Shown: piece after piece, positions 10,736-21,681 of the stretch
How the letters are laid out: the number at the start of each line of letters is the position of its first letter
How positions within the stretch are numbered: the stretch's first letter is position 1
Assembly: GCA_013115135.1 (NCBI GenBank)
Contig: JABANP010000175.1
Location: 1 to 64,000, forward strand
From: Perkinsus olseni
Lineage: Eukaryota; Perkinsozoa; Perkinsida; Perkinsidae
Reading direction: 5' to 3'
Length of the DNA stretch: 64,000 nucleotides
Position numbers and translations under genes: made by a program
The notes under the pieces: generated by a model
Told to the model about the DNA's origin: nothing
Databases searched by the model: none
The model's input: only the letters and a program-made list of their open reading frames with translations

Positions 10736-13198
10736 GCGATGCAGCCCAGGCTATACAGGTCCCAATTCCTCGTAGCCTCGCTCTCCGCACCTCCGATAAT
10801 CTCCGCCCGTGATATATCCGGGTGCGCGTACCTCACCTGACACAATTTCAACTCGGTGATTTCAGTGCCGCCCCTATCTATTGGCCATCGCCACGCGCGG
10901 GGTGCCCCAATTGAGCTGCTAACAATCGAGGGTGAGTCCGTGAAACTTGGAGTCTCACATCTCTGGTGAGATGCATGATACCGGCGTTCTCTACTCTGGC
11001 GGCCCTAGCTCTCTGCAGTCCAATTGATGGTCTGTTGGGCAGGCCCTCCAGGATATCACACCGTTCCCCCAACACCTATAGATGCACCACGCCTAGCGAA
11101 TGGATGCTCACCGTTCGCCGGATGCGACAACGGTGAAGACGGGAACTGAGATCCTCCTCCGCCGGAATCTCAGATGCTCAAAGAGTTCCTTTGCTTCTGT
11201 TTCGGCTGATCGATGGCGGTACTAACATCTTCTGTGTTCCATCGCGCGTCCTTCCATCGTATTAACACAATATCGTCGAGCCGTCCACCCCGCAAGAACA
11301 CTGCCCTGGGGTCCAAGGCGCTGTGAACAATGCGCCTTTTAGCCTCGCCTGAAAGGCAGGGAAGTCGAGCGTGTGGTCTTTGGGATGACTCAGGTGCGAT
11401 CACTCAAGTACCATCTTGTAGTGACGGGAGCATGGTTAAAGGAGGCAACTCATGTGTTTTACCGCTGCGAACTCCTATAGCGTTCTCCAGTTCATCCAAT
11501 ATCGATATGATCGATATCAAGAGATCGACTATCTGTGCCTCCGAGAGCCCAGGCCGTATCGGCCTTCGATTGAGCACGCTGATCGACAGAAAACTGGATG
11601 GCGAAGCCCACCGAGAAGAGAGTTGGGAAATGTTCAGGTATTGGATGCTTCTTTGTCGCAATTAGTGTGAAGTTCACCGAGCATCCGACGCGTAGCCGGG
11701 CGAACCTTCTCGTGTTCACTCACCTCGGACGGAATGGGAGAGAATGCAGCCCCGCGGCGGATGCACGTTTCCGGCTCAAATAGTCTGCCAGCGTTATACC
11801 ATCGATCAGATCTCTCACCTGGGAGAGGGAGTCTCGAGCTAGCATACGCACAGGCCAATCGAGTATCATGCAGGAACTAGCTCACTTGATAAGCACAGTT
11901 CGCGGTTGATTCGCCGAAGTCGAAAACTCTGACCAGCCTCCCGTTCAGCCGAGCGTTCATCTGAGCGACTGGAACATCCCGTCCGCGGCTTCCCAAATCC
12001 GCCCTGCAATCCTCCACGGCGCAAGACCAGAGCTCGTACCTCTCTCAATAAGGTAGCTTCTCTCCTGAAGGCCCGCTGAAAGTCCAAGGATGCATCATGA
12101 AAGTACGGATATACGTACAGGACCAAATCCGTCGATGCTTCGGACTCTTGCCTACCAAAGTCCTCAGGGATTCCGGCAACTCCCTACGCGTGATGAGTTT
12201 CATCTGCCCCGGTGCATCACCGGGGCCGACGGCCAAGGACACTGTCGGCCCGGCTCTGCCTCTCACTTCATAGCGTGAATGAGTTCATCCTCCACTTTAA
12301 AGCATAGGGGTCCTCCGCTCGAGCTGGCTGACTCCGCCACAGCATCTGAGAAAACGTAGTTTGGACCGAAGCTACACCACCGAGTGCTCCCCACCTGGGG
12401 CTAGTGCCTGGCAGATTCTGTACCGCCCAGCGAATAAAGAACCCTCTCTTATTTTCAACATATTAGATGCTGTAAGTGCGTTGAATAAGGGAGACTCTGC
12501 AGCCGTCCTGTACTCGTCGGCGTGGTCTGAATACTTTGTTGAAGAGAGAGACTCACCGTCCACAGAGCATGCCCGGGGTGATGACACTCGAGTTCATGAG
12601 CATTTCACATACGCCATCCAGAAGGCGCAGCCGACGTCTGATTGGGCCTGTGAGCGGAAACTAATGCGGAGCGCCGGGGCAAACCCCAGTATGAATGGCA
12701 GTCCAGGGAGAATCAGGTGGCCGTGAGCTTCAGGAGGAGGCGACGAGTTCTCCATCTCCCATACATAGAAGGCTGATTTTCATTCAAAATGGCTACATTG
12801 GGAAATTGTTAGGGAGCGTAGCGAGAGTTATACATGCGCGCAGCGACACTTCGCCCGTCAAGCATCGCGAATAGACGATGGTCCATCAGTGTACCAGTTC
12901 CGAGCATCCTTCTGTCTCCATTCTTCCCCTCGGGCGGCGAGGGTTGATTCACGCTCACCGCCTAGAAAGATCAGCCAGCTGACCGACTAGAAGCCGGCCG
13001 CCACAGACGGGGCGGCGAAAGCAACCTCACCTGGATGATCCCCTGCAGCTCACTTGGCGGCATCTCATGGTCTGAAGAAGCTCCAGATTTCAAGTGTATT
13101 CGCGCGTTTCGAGCAAACAGGGGCAGCCAGAGTAAGAAAACAGAGAGGAATGCGCTGACCACCCCTCTCGAGAAAAACACCCACTGAGTAGTCGACAC
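10736..13198 (-). CDS. Receptor-like divergent protein kinase (probable pseudokinase)
   Basis: Minus-strand exons carry kinase landmarks in order. A hydrophobic segment (VVSAFLSVFLLWLPLFA, about 13.1-13.2 kb) precedes the N-lobe start GRYRICQALAPGGEHSV (about 12.4 kb). A beta-3-like PYALKW follows a 32-nt intron. Next come a beta-4 to hinge region VRVFDFGESTANCAYQ then VRDLIDGITLADYL (about 11.8-11.9 kb), an alpha-E-like LSEAQIVDLLISIISILDEL, and, across an intron at 11349-11462, the catalytic-loop equivalent KRRIVHSALDPRAVFL. The C-lobe ends RYAHPDIS...WDLYSLGCIA before a donor near 10736. The usual HRD is HSA and no DFG was found, so catalysis is doubtful. A membrane segment before the kinase suggests a receptor. 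Outer limits and some middle exons are unresolved. Confidence 0.5.
12346..12377 (-). other. Candidate 32-nt intron in the kinase gene
   Basis: Read on the minus strand it starts GTGTAG and ends TTCTCAG. Removing it joins GEHSV to MLWRSQPARAEDPYALKW in one frame, as a kinase beta-2/beta-3 requires; without removal the frame meets TAG at once. The length is not a multiple of three. Confidence 0.5.
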
Positions 13199-13244
13199 AG
13201 TCCTGTGACTCCCTGGTGGACGAACAAGTGGAACTCCTCGGTGG

Positions 13245-14063
13245 TCAGCCGCCTCTGTACGAGTCTGCTGGGTATAGTTTCTGAAGTGGCACAGAATTCG
13301 AGCAACTACTACTGCATATCAAGGGGCTGTAGTAGTCGCCAGTCAGACTATAAATGCTTTTGTGAAATCTCTCACCTGCAACGCCCCTGTGTGGACCAGA
13401 GTCAATGCTGAACGCCTCAATGATCTGAGCTGTCTTGTGATCCTCTCCCACTGGAAGCAGGAGGCATGTGAGTGCAACGAGGGGCATAAGCTCGCCGGTC
13501 GAACAAGCTGAGAGCGGTCATTGACCGCCGGTCAAGGATAGCCCAGCTGACTGGCAGTTCCAGGAACTTACTTTGATGACCACGCTCATCTGTGATAGGT
13601 CGCACCTGAGCCGGCGCCACTGAGTACATAAGCTGAAAGGCTTAGGGACACAGGCTGAACGCAGATCATGATCAGCGTTCGAACAAATCACGGTGCGCTT
13701 TCTGGCGAGAGTTCGCAGGGCTCGATGGCAGCCAATCGTTGCAAGACAGCATTCACTTAGAGCTCACGCATATTCTCCAAAGAGCATCGACCGTCTTTTC
13801 CGCTGCATCCTGGACATCATCTGTTCCCCGTAGATCCACCTCGAGCACTGCTGAGGGCCTGCGAGATCGCTGACTTCCACGCTCAGGATTGGTGGGCCCT
13901 GATTCGATAAGATCAATTCTTTCGCTGGCAACCGCGGTCGACCGTTCTCACTCTCATCAGCCTCGCTGTTGACTCCTGCACCTTTCGTAGGCCGATTCAG
14001 GCAGGAATTGATGAATGCAGAGAAGTTATCCCGGCATGCAAGCAGTGGGCGATCTGTTCTCAC
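13245..14063 (-). CDS. Unrecognised minus-strand exons upstream of the kinase
   Basis: Protein-like stretches include PVGEDHKTAQIIEAFSIDSG (about 13.4 kb), MYSVAPAQVRPITDERGHQ ending at a GTAAGT donor (about 13.6 kb), and a longer segment within 13764-14063 with DNFSAFINSCLNRP and PAKELILSNQGPPILS. They could be the extracellular part of the receptor-like kinase gene just downstream, or a separate gene. No known domain. Confidence 0.3.
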
Positions 14064-15286
14064 CCACTCATCTACGAGGATGAGTCCGTACCTATGCGTG
14101 GACTATCATCTCCTGGCTCACAAGAAGCTCTTACTCACTCTGTCACAAAGCTTCTTAAGAAACCCTGGCTGGGGCCTGTGAATGGTGGGAGCCCCTTCAA
14201 GGACTCGCTATCTTGCACAGTCGTAAGCATAGCGAGAATTCCTCGTCGAGTATCGTACTGGGCGGATCCTAGTGCCGGGTCTAATGTTTGCACGTCAATG
14301 CGACCTCGATATTGAACTCGCAGCTACATGCCAACCCGGTTTATCGCAAGGAGAACTTCCTCGCGTTGTTAAGAAAGTTTCGATTTCTTTCCGATCGCTC
14401 GAGTCGCTTGAGCAGAGCGTACCGGCGAGGATTTGCGCCAGACACGCGCGAACTAGTACTTAACGCAAGAAAGACCGCGGTTTGAAATATTACTATCTCA
14501 ACAGCGCTGTTTATCCTGCGAGCTGCGACCGAGACGCGGATGAAAATCGTAGGAGGTCTTCACGACCAATAAGAAAGTCGCTTCATAGCCACGCTGTCAT
14601 CACTGCATCCAGCAGTGAATGCCACGGAGCTCCCTACTCATACTCGATCGTCTTATGCATGCGAACATGGCTGTCTACCCTCGATAGAGGTAAAACTGGT
14701 AGAGAGGCTTTACACCTCCTCCCGACGGAAGTTCCTGTCTTGCGCTGACTAAGAGCTACAAGTTGTTCCCAACAACGGAGGAGCAACAGCATGGGATTTC
14801 ATCTGAGGCTCAGATTCTGAGCGCATAGTAGTAACTTTGCGCCTGAACACGACTCAGAGATGCCATTGAGGCCTCGAGATGAAAACGTGTGAACCTTAAC
14901 GTTAAATTTGATGACTGGACTAGACGACTCGTCGAATATCGATAACAAGAGAATTGTAATGCAGTGGCGGGTATAATGAGTGGGAACGTGTGAAAAAGCC
15001 TTGCACATAGCCACTCGGAGCACGCGTCTTGCGTGCCAAGGCGGGATGCCAGAGCGGCGGTCCGATTCCAGCGGCCGAGAAAAAAAAGAGACCTACAATA
15101 GAGCGAAGTCAGCTGAGGGAGTTTCACAAATTGTACACTGAAGATACCCGGATTTCACAACAAAAACTTGGTCCAACTCGGACCGTCCGAGGGCGCCACG
15201 CTGATACCATCTCGTCGGCATAGAAAACGCGGGCAAAATGAACAGGACAACAATGGGCCGCATACCTGAACGGACTCTTCAGAGTC
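14064..15286. other. No gene recognised, 1.2 kb
   Basis: Short overlapping frames on both strands only. No domain, RNA gene or repeat seen. Confidence 0.45.
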
Positions 15287-16036
15287 TTAGCGACGCACAC
15301 TGTTTCTCATACTGAGCGGCACATGAACCCCACCAAGCTGTGTGTAGATGGTAGTCTTAGTCGCGACCGTCACCGTAGAGAAATCATCACCACTACTGCT
15401 CTCCACAGGGCAGTTTGTCCCCACCCACTCTTGTAATTCTTTCAGAGAGTTCGCACCAGATGACTGAACAGCATAGTTAACCAAGCCAGTACTGGTAACT
15501 TTCCGGGTGAGATGCAAAGAGGTGCCGAAATACTCCCTTTGCTCCCTGTTGCACAAAACCTCAACAAGCAGTCCGCCATCTTGTTCTACTTCAAACCACA
15601 ACATCAATGCAGCAGTGCCGGCATCGGGGTAGAAGAACTTCCCCGCGATCAACTCTAGTCCGAACCTAGTGAATTCGATCTCCTCTCCCTGAAAGGTGCT
15701 ACTGAGCGAGTTGAAGCCCTCGTACGTAAAACCGGTCAGATCACCCTCTTGGACTGTGACTCCGGGGTAGAGAGCGGCGATGCTATCATGCAAGAGCTTC
15801 AGCTCACCATCATTCCCAAAGGCAATCGCATAAGAAGAGTCAGCAGCATAGACTTGATACAACTTGGAGACGTACGACCCCGAACCCGTTTGGAAAGTGA
15901 AGGCAACATGAAGAGTCTCGTACACATCCAAGATAATTCTGTAGCCGTCTGAAGAGTGAACATACCTGCCGAAGTATTGAGCCACCACAAAGGCCAAGAG
16001 TTGAGCGCCTATTAATAAGGCTTGGACGAAGTTCAT
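15287..16036 (-). CDS. Secreted protein, paralogue A of a local family (249 aa)
   Basis: Single-exon frame. The ATG at 16036 is chosen because it starts directly before a signal peptide (FVQALLIGAQLLAFVVAQ); the frame is open further upstream but without a plausible leader. The mature protein begins FGRYVHSSDGYR, has a mixed beta-strand-like pattern, ends TIYTQLGGVHVPL and a basic tail, and carries only two evident cysteines (VLCN, TNCP). It is clearly related to the gene at 25369-26097: shared GRY/GRF start, QDGGLLVEVLC versus SDGGLEVAVLC, and an almost identical TIYTQLGG ending. Function unknown; extracellular location inferred. Confidence 0.75.
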   Translation of the reverse strand: MNFVQALLIGAQLLAFVVAQYFGRYVHSSDGYRIILDVYETLHVAFTFQTGSGSYVSKLYQVYAADSSYAIAFGNDGELKLLHDSIAALYPGVTVQEGDLTGFTYEGFNSLSSTFQGEEIEFTRFGLELIAGKFFYPDAGTAALMLWFEVEQDGGLLVEVLCNREQREYFGTSLHLTRKVTSTGLVNYAVQSSGANSLKELQEWVGTNCPVESSSGDDFSTVTVATKTTIYTQLGGVHVPLSMRNSVRR

Positions 16037-16362
16037 TTCGTGGATTGCTGCCAAGCACAACCTGCAAGACACGAAAAGTCTGAGGCGCAGAGGGTGATCG
16101 GAGATCGAACGGGGCAACGATTGGGCGTCGCTATGACTTGTGCAAATGTCGTACACTAGCGCAATACGAAAGCAGTGTGATCCAATATCAGTATCCAAAT
16201 TGGATAATCCAATGGGACTGACCGTCAGTCCCTGACGAGCGGAATGGAATCGTGCGCAGACGTGCTAATAGCTGAAATCGATCATCACCAACCCGATGAC
16301 CGCGCCACCCAACAGCGACAACTGCGCCAGTCGACAACGCTCCACCATATGTGAGGAATCTC
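16037..16362. other. 5-prime flank of paralogue A; no gene
   Basis: No coding region. It contains CCAAATTGGATAATCCAAT at 16195-16213, a near-palindromic motif that recurs at 27931-27950. Confidence 0.4.
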
Positions 16363-16411
16363 CCCAGCTCCGCTACGTTACGTAGCCTACGTTCAACGTA
16401 GCGGAGCTGGG
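16363..16411. repeat. Perfect 17-bp inverted repeat (stem-loop)
   Basis: CCCAGCTCCGCTACGTT at 16363-16379 is matched exactly by its reverse complement at 16395-16411, with a 15-nt loop. Its right arm overlaps the left target-site duplication of the adjacent transposon, so the palindrome predates the insertion. Confidence 0.85.
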
Positions 16412-16414
16412 AGC
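16407..16414. repeat. Left 8-bp target-site duplication
   Basis: CTGGGAGC, repeated exactly at 17819-17826 on the other side of the element. Confidence 0.8.
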
Positions 16415-17818
16415 CAGGGTGGTCGGTTTTGGGGGTTTATTCTATAACTCCCCCCCGGGGAGTTATTTTGTGTTGGTGACTCATGCTCATCTGAGTCTGG
16501 AGGTGTGGCGCCGACTGTCGTAATAACCCATTTTTGCCTTCGTTTCTTTTCTTTTCTTTCCAGGTTCACCACCCCTTTCTTGAAGGCCACCCCTTTCTTA
16601 ACTGGAGAGTCGCCTCATGAGTTCCTAATCGATGAAACTCGTCTCCCCAGCAGGCACGGGTTCGTCTGAGGGATGACATTTGCCTTTTTACTTTACGGTT
16701 CACCTCACTCTCACTCAATTTTTCTCAGGTTTCAGGGCAGTTCCGCGAGCCCACGATCAGTTGTGAGAGAAGTCACTTCCGCGATGGAAAGCATCCCTGG
16801 AGTAACCATTGTTACATCCGACTCGGATGATCCGAGTAGCGACTCACTTCTGCTTTTCCGCCCTTCTGCTGGCCGTTCAGATCCCCACGAGAAGGAGGCA
16901 GTTGACACCGCGGCCGACTGAGTACCGTCGCCCTTAATTACATTGTGAAGTTTGCAATGGCGTGTCTCAATGTCTCTTTCTTTCCCCATGTACGTCTCTA
17001 TATCATGTGGATGAATTTCCTTGCATCAGTAACCAAAGCTTATCTGAATAGATCTTGCTTTTTGTTTTTGCAGTATGGGCGCTGCCGATCTCCCCGCCCT
17101 CGGGAAGGGTGAGAGTCCCTAGTGAGTCACTAGTAGTGATTACTGATTAGCCAATATTCTTGCCACTCTTGCATTTCTTGCATTTTCTTCGCGCGCGCCC
17201 ATGCCCGCATTCACCGTAGATACCTTTGTAGAGTCTCTAGCACGAGCCGCGTCGTCATGATTGTGGCACTGTCATGTCGCTACGGCGTGGGATTACTGTG
17301 AAAGTTTTTGAGTCACAAAATTTTCACACAAACAATTTCTAGTAGAAACTGCACTCGTACAAATTTCCTACAAGTGCAGTTGCTATGCGTTCGAGTGAAT
17401 GTGACTGAGCTGAACAGTTTGACAGCCGAGCAGCCCTTCGGTTTAGCTTGGGATCTCAGGGTCCGGTAATTTTATCAGTAAGTTACTGACAGTAACGCAT
17501 GCCCCGCAAACCCGACCCAGATAAGCTATCAATCCCATATTCATCCCGCTGTCTAAGAGCTATAAACCCCATATTCATACGACAGTCTAAGTGATATCAC
17601 CTCTCCTTTGGATTTTGGGAATTACCCATCATGCATAGTACCCGTACGAAGGGCGAGATTCTTGCAAATCTTGCGTATCTTGTTATTTTCTTCGCGCGCT
17701 TCGCGCGCTCCAGAAAGCCCCAAGAACCCCCGGGGGTGAATCGGCATTTCTCCCCGTGCAGTAATTGGGGGTTTTTGGGGCGGGGTTTATTATAACTCCC
17801 CAGCCACCGACCACCCTG
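16415..17818. mobile_element. Non-autonomous hAT-type DNA transposon (1404 bp)
   Basis: The element begins CAGGGTGGTCGGT and ends ACCGACCACCCTG, a perfect 13-bp terminal inverted repeat, and is flanked by an 8-bp duplication (CTGGGAGC). Both the length of the duplication and the CAGGG terminus are typical of the hAT superfamily. Just inside both ends are matching segments GGTTTATTCTATAACTCCCC and GGTTTATTATAACTCCCC. The interior has pyrimidine tracts ending in CAG and a short frame (16673-16921) but nothing long enough for, or resembling, a transposase (usually about 600 aa). I read it as an internally deleted or captured-sequence copy that would need an enzyme from elsewhere. Confidence 0.75.
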
Positions 17819-17826
17819 CTGGGAGC
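17819..17826. repeat. Right 8-bp target-site duplication
   Basis: CTGGGAGC, identical to 16407-16414. Confidence 0.8.
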
Positions 17827-17846
17827 GTACTACAACGTAGTACGCT
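17824..17846. repeat. Perfect 10-bp inverted repeat
   Basis: AGCGTACTAC, loop AAC, GTAGTACGCT. With 16363-16411 it would have formed a double palindrome at the empty insertion site. Confidence 0.8.
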
Positions 17847-18610
17847 GTCTGTATTTTGCACCTATGCCCATAGCACTACCCTGCGTGATCCTGCATTTCA
17901 CCCTGTGAGTGGATGGAACCCTAACAGCTGGTGGAGAGCCCGTTGACCTCGGACCCCACGGACCGTAGGCTACGGTAAGCCTCTCGCAATCCTTGAGCTT
18001 AAGGACGTCTCTGACTTGGAGCGTCAAGGCGGCTCATCAGCGACCGATAACGCTACACGCTTCTGTACGCTTCGCAGCGATATAGATATAGATAGAAAGC
18101 GTGTAGCACGGAGGAACAGAATACTGTCGCACAAGGGACGGTGTAGCTTACAAGATCGGGGACAGTCGACCCCAAACTGGGGTCCCCAGTGGCTCCGTAA
18201 GCCGGTTTTGTCGTTTTCACCCACAGAGGATGTGCTTTTCCTAGTTCCGGCCGCGCAAGGTGCTCGTGCGGGTGTCTGGCCATTTGTAGCGTATTGCCGA
18301 TGCTTCCAATGGCCCAAGACTGATGTGTGAAATTCACACTGTGAATTGTGATGGCTGTCTCTTTCGAATACAGTGCGGACCAAACCGTTATGCAAATCGC
18401 GAAAAGTGGGATCTCTCAGCTGGGAGGACGTATTAAGGTATGAAAGTTGGACAGCATGTGTATTTCAAAGAGAGGAATTCACTTACATATCGATCAGCCG
18501 TTTCAATGGCCGTTTCATCGTTGTACAGAGCGCGAAGTGAATTTCGCTCGCGCCAGGTGTCCCAATCCGATATGCAAACGTGCCGTTTCGAGATATTACT
18601 CGACATCGGA
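17847..18610. other. No gene recognised
   Basis: Short overlapping frames only; nothing recognisable. Confidence 0.4.
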
Positions 18611-19290
18611 GTAACCGATGTCGACTATGGCGGTCGAGCGAGAAGAAACTCCGAGAGATGGAGAGCTGCTAGTAACTTTCTAGACGGCCCCTTGCAGCTG
18701 CCCGCCTCACCTCAGAATTCTCAGATCGGCCCAGTGTGGTAGATTTAGCCTCTCCAGAAGCCACCTCAACACCAAGCCTTGATGATTGAGACATATTATT
18801 GTAACTATTAATAATACGAGTGGGAGTCAATAAGCTAACAAATGACAGATGCAATCACAGATCGTCATAGACTGATCAAATCATATCACTCGATTAGTAA
18901 TGATGAGATGAATGGTAGTAGCTAGAATCATCATCTACACAATAAAGCTGAAGTATCTTGTGTTGAAGGACGGTGGTTGGATCATGGGTAGAGGAAAGAC
19001 TGACGGAGCTGCACATTATCACAGCGCGCTCGCCACACCAGTGAGCCAGCGCATCGCAGAGCAAAGTTCCCACTTCGGGGCCGATCGAATTTCCAGACAG
19101 ATCGAACGACAGGTGCGGCATCGCTATAAGCGGCTGACACAAAGACCGAAGCCATGATAAGATCCGTAGCAGCTATCCCTCAACTCTGTCACAGCGCGAT
19201 CAATTCTTAGGGAGAATTTCTCCCTACTTATATCGCGGCACGACTCTCGCTGCGGGGTTCCGCAAAAACGATCTCTGGCAGAGATCGATT
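18611..19290 (-). pseudogene. Second LRR exon copy, interrupted by an insertion
   Basis: 18623-18736 and 19038-19290 match 8826-8940 and about 8940-9170 closely, including the LRR exon and the donor (LRILR followed by GTGAGG). The translated LRR reads LSFDLSGNSIGPEVGTLL then CDALAHW. At that point 301-307 bp of unrelated sequence (18737-19043) interrupts the exon. The insertion carries stops and adds a number of bases not divisible by three, and its ends do not make a canonical GT-AG intron. The copy is therefore probably non-functional, unless an unusual splice rescues it. Confidence 0.5.
18737..19037. mobile_element. 301-bp insertion in the LRR exon copy
   Basis: Defined by comparison with the uninterrupted copy at 8935-9040. 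It is flanked by CCAGTG on both sides (18731-18736 and 19038-19043). Alternatively its ends read GTGTGG...CCACAC as a 6-bp terminal inverted repeat with a 2-bp CA duplication. No coding capacity. It resembles a small MITE-like element or a failed introner-type insertion; the class cannot be settled. Confidence 0.5.
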
Positions 19291-20710
19291 AGTAGGAGCA
19301 CTGCACTGCTGCAGTATAACTCAGTACAGAATGCCGGGAGTCTACTTGGTTAAATCCCAGTCGAAGGGAGTCCTGGACGACGGAGAGAGTCTTCGCAGTG
19401 CTTGCCGTGAGTCTTCTGACCTGGCCGACTAAGCCGGAAGTCTTCCTGATCAATGATCCGTTGCGAGAACGTCCGGAGATCCGGACAAGCTTCCGGGGCC
19501 ACCAGCACCTGAAGTAAGTAACAACATCTCGGCCGCGACCGAGGACTGAGTTCGCAATTCGGCCCCAAAGATGGGCAGAGCCGGAGAGGCACCTGAAGGC
19601 TTCAGATGCCTCAAGCTCAGGCCGAAGCACCAGGAGTAGAATTCAGTTGCAACTTAACTCGAGGCGAAGCGGTATCAGAGGGGCGCCCAAGGAAGGCCAT
19701 CCTCTCTTTTGCCAACCCAACCCGCCTTTCGGTGGTCCCGTTCGCCCACGGGGAAAAGCTGGCCCGGCATGCGCGTGTCGGACACGCGCATTCCGGGACT
19801 CCCGGAACGGACAAAGAAGCCCTGTACTCATTCGTGGCGATGGCGCCGTACACTTAATTTACACGCCACCGGATGGCGGAGGAGCAACTCTCACAAGTTG
19901 TGAGTGTCAACCGGGAATTCCGGTCCGGAATGCTCTTCAACCGAGTACCGTGTTTCACCTCGAGTCAAAGGTGATCAAAAATCTCATAGTTATGGCTCTC
20001 AATCGAACCTCGGCTACACCCTTTCATGGAGACAGCCCTTCCAAGATATGGGTATCTTTGCGCATCTTGCGATGCATCGCACAGCACGACTCTATCTAAT
20101 GGACACTGTCCATCGCGACACATCACCGGAGAATGGGATTCCTACAATCGCGGGAACAGTGTTTCCTAGGCAGCCTCCGCGCTGGGGTGAAGGGCAACGC
20201 CGCCGCGGCGTCGCCGCGGCATACGAAAAGAAGCCACTGCCGAATCGACGACTTGGGCTCGTAGTTCAGCGACATAACGCCCACGAATCCCTTCGTAGGA
20301 GCATCGGGGACACCAAGGCCCACAAAGACCCCGTAACGGTCGCCTCGTCGATCACGGTGACCCCCGTTTTCCACTCAACCAGACCCAACTCGAGAGATCG
20401 CAAGCTTCCGGCGTGCTGGCAGGCAACGCATCCCCCGAGTTGGATACCTTCTCGAGATCGACGTTGACCGTACCGCTGGGCGTGACCAGTCTCACCGATC
20501 GTTCTTGTGCCGGTTCGCTTCCACTGTCGCACGTGTCCTCGCCGAGGACTCCTTGGGGGCAGCAAGCAACATCGGCTTGGGGAGACCTTCAGGCAGGAAC
20601 TCCTCGCTGCCCTTCATCAGACGGGACAGCACATCACTGAGTTGATCATGACACCCATTGACATGGCTAAGCTTTACTCCACCCTCGGGGGAGTCGCCCA
20701 GGTCTGACAA
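19291..20710 (-). CDS. Unrecognised minus-strand exons
   Basis: Protein-like stretches on the minus strand: PEACPDLRTFSQRIIDQEDF (about 19.45 kb), DRYGVFVGLGVPDAPTKGF then VGVMSLNYEPK (about 20.3 kb), RLVTPSGTVNVDLEKVSNSG (about 20.45 kb) and DQLSDVLSRLMKGSEEFLPE (about 20.6 kb). They change frame, as exons would. They may belong to the same gene as the LRR copy at 18.6 kb. Neither the chain nor the function could be established. Confidence 0.3.
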
Positions 20711-21681
20711 CCAAAGCTTGTCGCGAGGAGTATATCATATGCCGTACATGGCTCCAGGGCGTAGGCATTTCTGATCAACATCCTACCCAGCGTCGCTGTA
20801 GAATCGGTCATCTCCAGCCTCCCTACACTCCGCCGACCAGCAACCTTGGAGGGATTTTCGTCAGCATTCGCTCCACCGCCAGAGCGGTACGAGCACTCCA
20901 GAATCTTATGTCGCCATGGAAAGAGAGCTTTACAGATGGCGTAGAAGAGGCGTATAGCACGTCACGTACTTCACAGCGTACTCTCCTGAAGCCCAGTACG
21001 ACTGTCCAACCCTATTATCGAATCAGTAATCGATATCCAACAATCAAGGTTTATCCTACAATAGCCACAATAGTATCGTTCAATACGCAAAAACTACCGA
21101 AACAATTGCCAATGTAACAGCAATGCGATACGCCCATGATGGGCGGCCCATCATACGAATTGCTGGCCCTTCATTCCTAGTCAACTCAAATCCTCGACAC
21201 ATCAAATTTCGAAGCATTCAGATCAACCATGCCCTCTAAACCGTATCTCGTGGGAAGGGACACCATGGAACAGCTCATTATCGCTGCAGTCGGAGGCGTC
21301 CTCCTCGCCGCTCCAGTCCTCCTCAGATCCTGACTTTGAGTATTCTTCCGAAAGTCTGAACAGCAAGATGGGCTAGAGTCCCAAGATTTGACTTACTCTT
21401 CGCCCCTCTCGCGGTCATAATAGCTGCTGTCTTCGCTGCCAGTTCCGGACTCGTAGGACGACGACGACGAGAAGTCAGAGATTGCTGAACCTGGTGAGAG
21501 ACGCTCGCAACATTAGTGTGACGGATGTCCCGAAAATTGATTTTTCTCTCGAGCGACCTTGAAGTAGCTGTTTCCTGATATACTCTACCGAACCGGGCTC
21601 AGGCGTTTTTCTGGCCGCGCCTCGTGCTTTTGCAAAGCGACGTACAGCATAGTTATTCCGGACCGGAATTTCCGGTTGGTA
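20711..21681. other. No gene recognised
   Basis: AT-richer stretch (about 20990-21130) with no open frame of note. Nothing recognised. Confidence 0.45.

Noticed and set aside
16673..16921. hAT transposase exon
   Set aside because: 82 codons without any conserved transposase segment (no zinc-finger BED or hATC dimer motif).
17950..17980. Possible spliced-leader RNA gene (CCGTAGGCTACGGT)
   Set aside because: Only the first bases resemble the dinoflagellate/Perkinsus leader; the rest of the conserved 22 nt and a downstream donor context are missing. The sequence is a simple palindrome.
18737..19043. Ordinary GT-AG intron in the LRR copy
   Set aside because: The exact borders defined by the uninterrupted copy do not end in AG on the coding strand, and the uninterrupted copy has no intron there.
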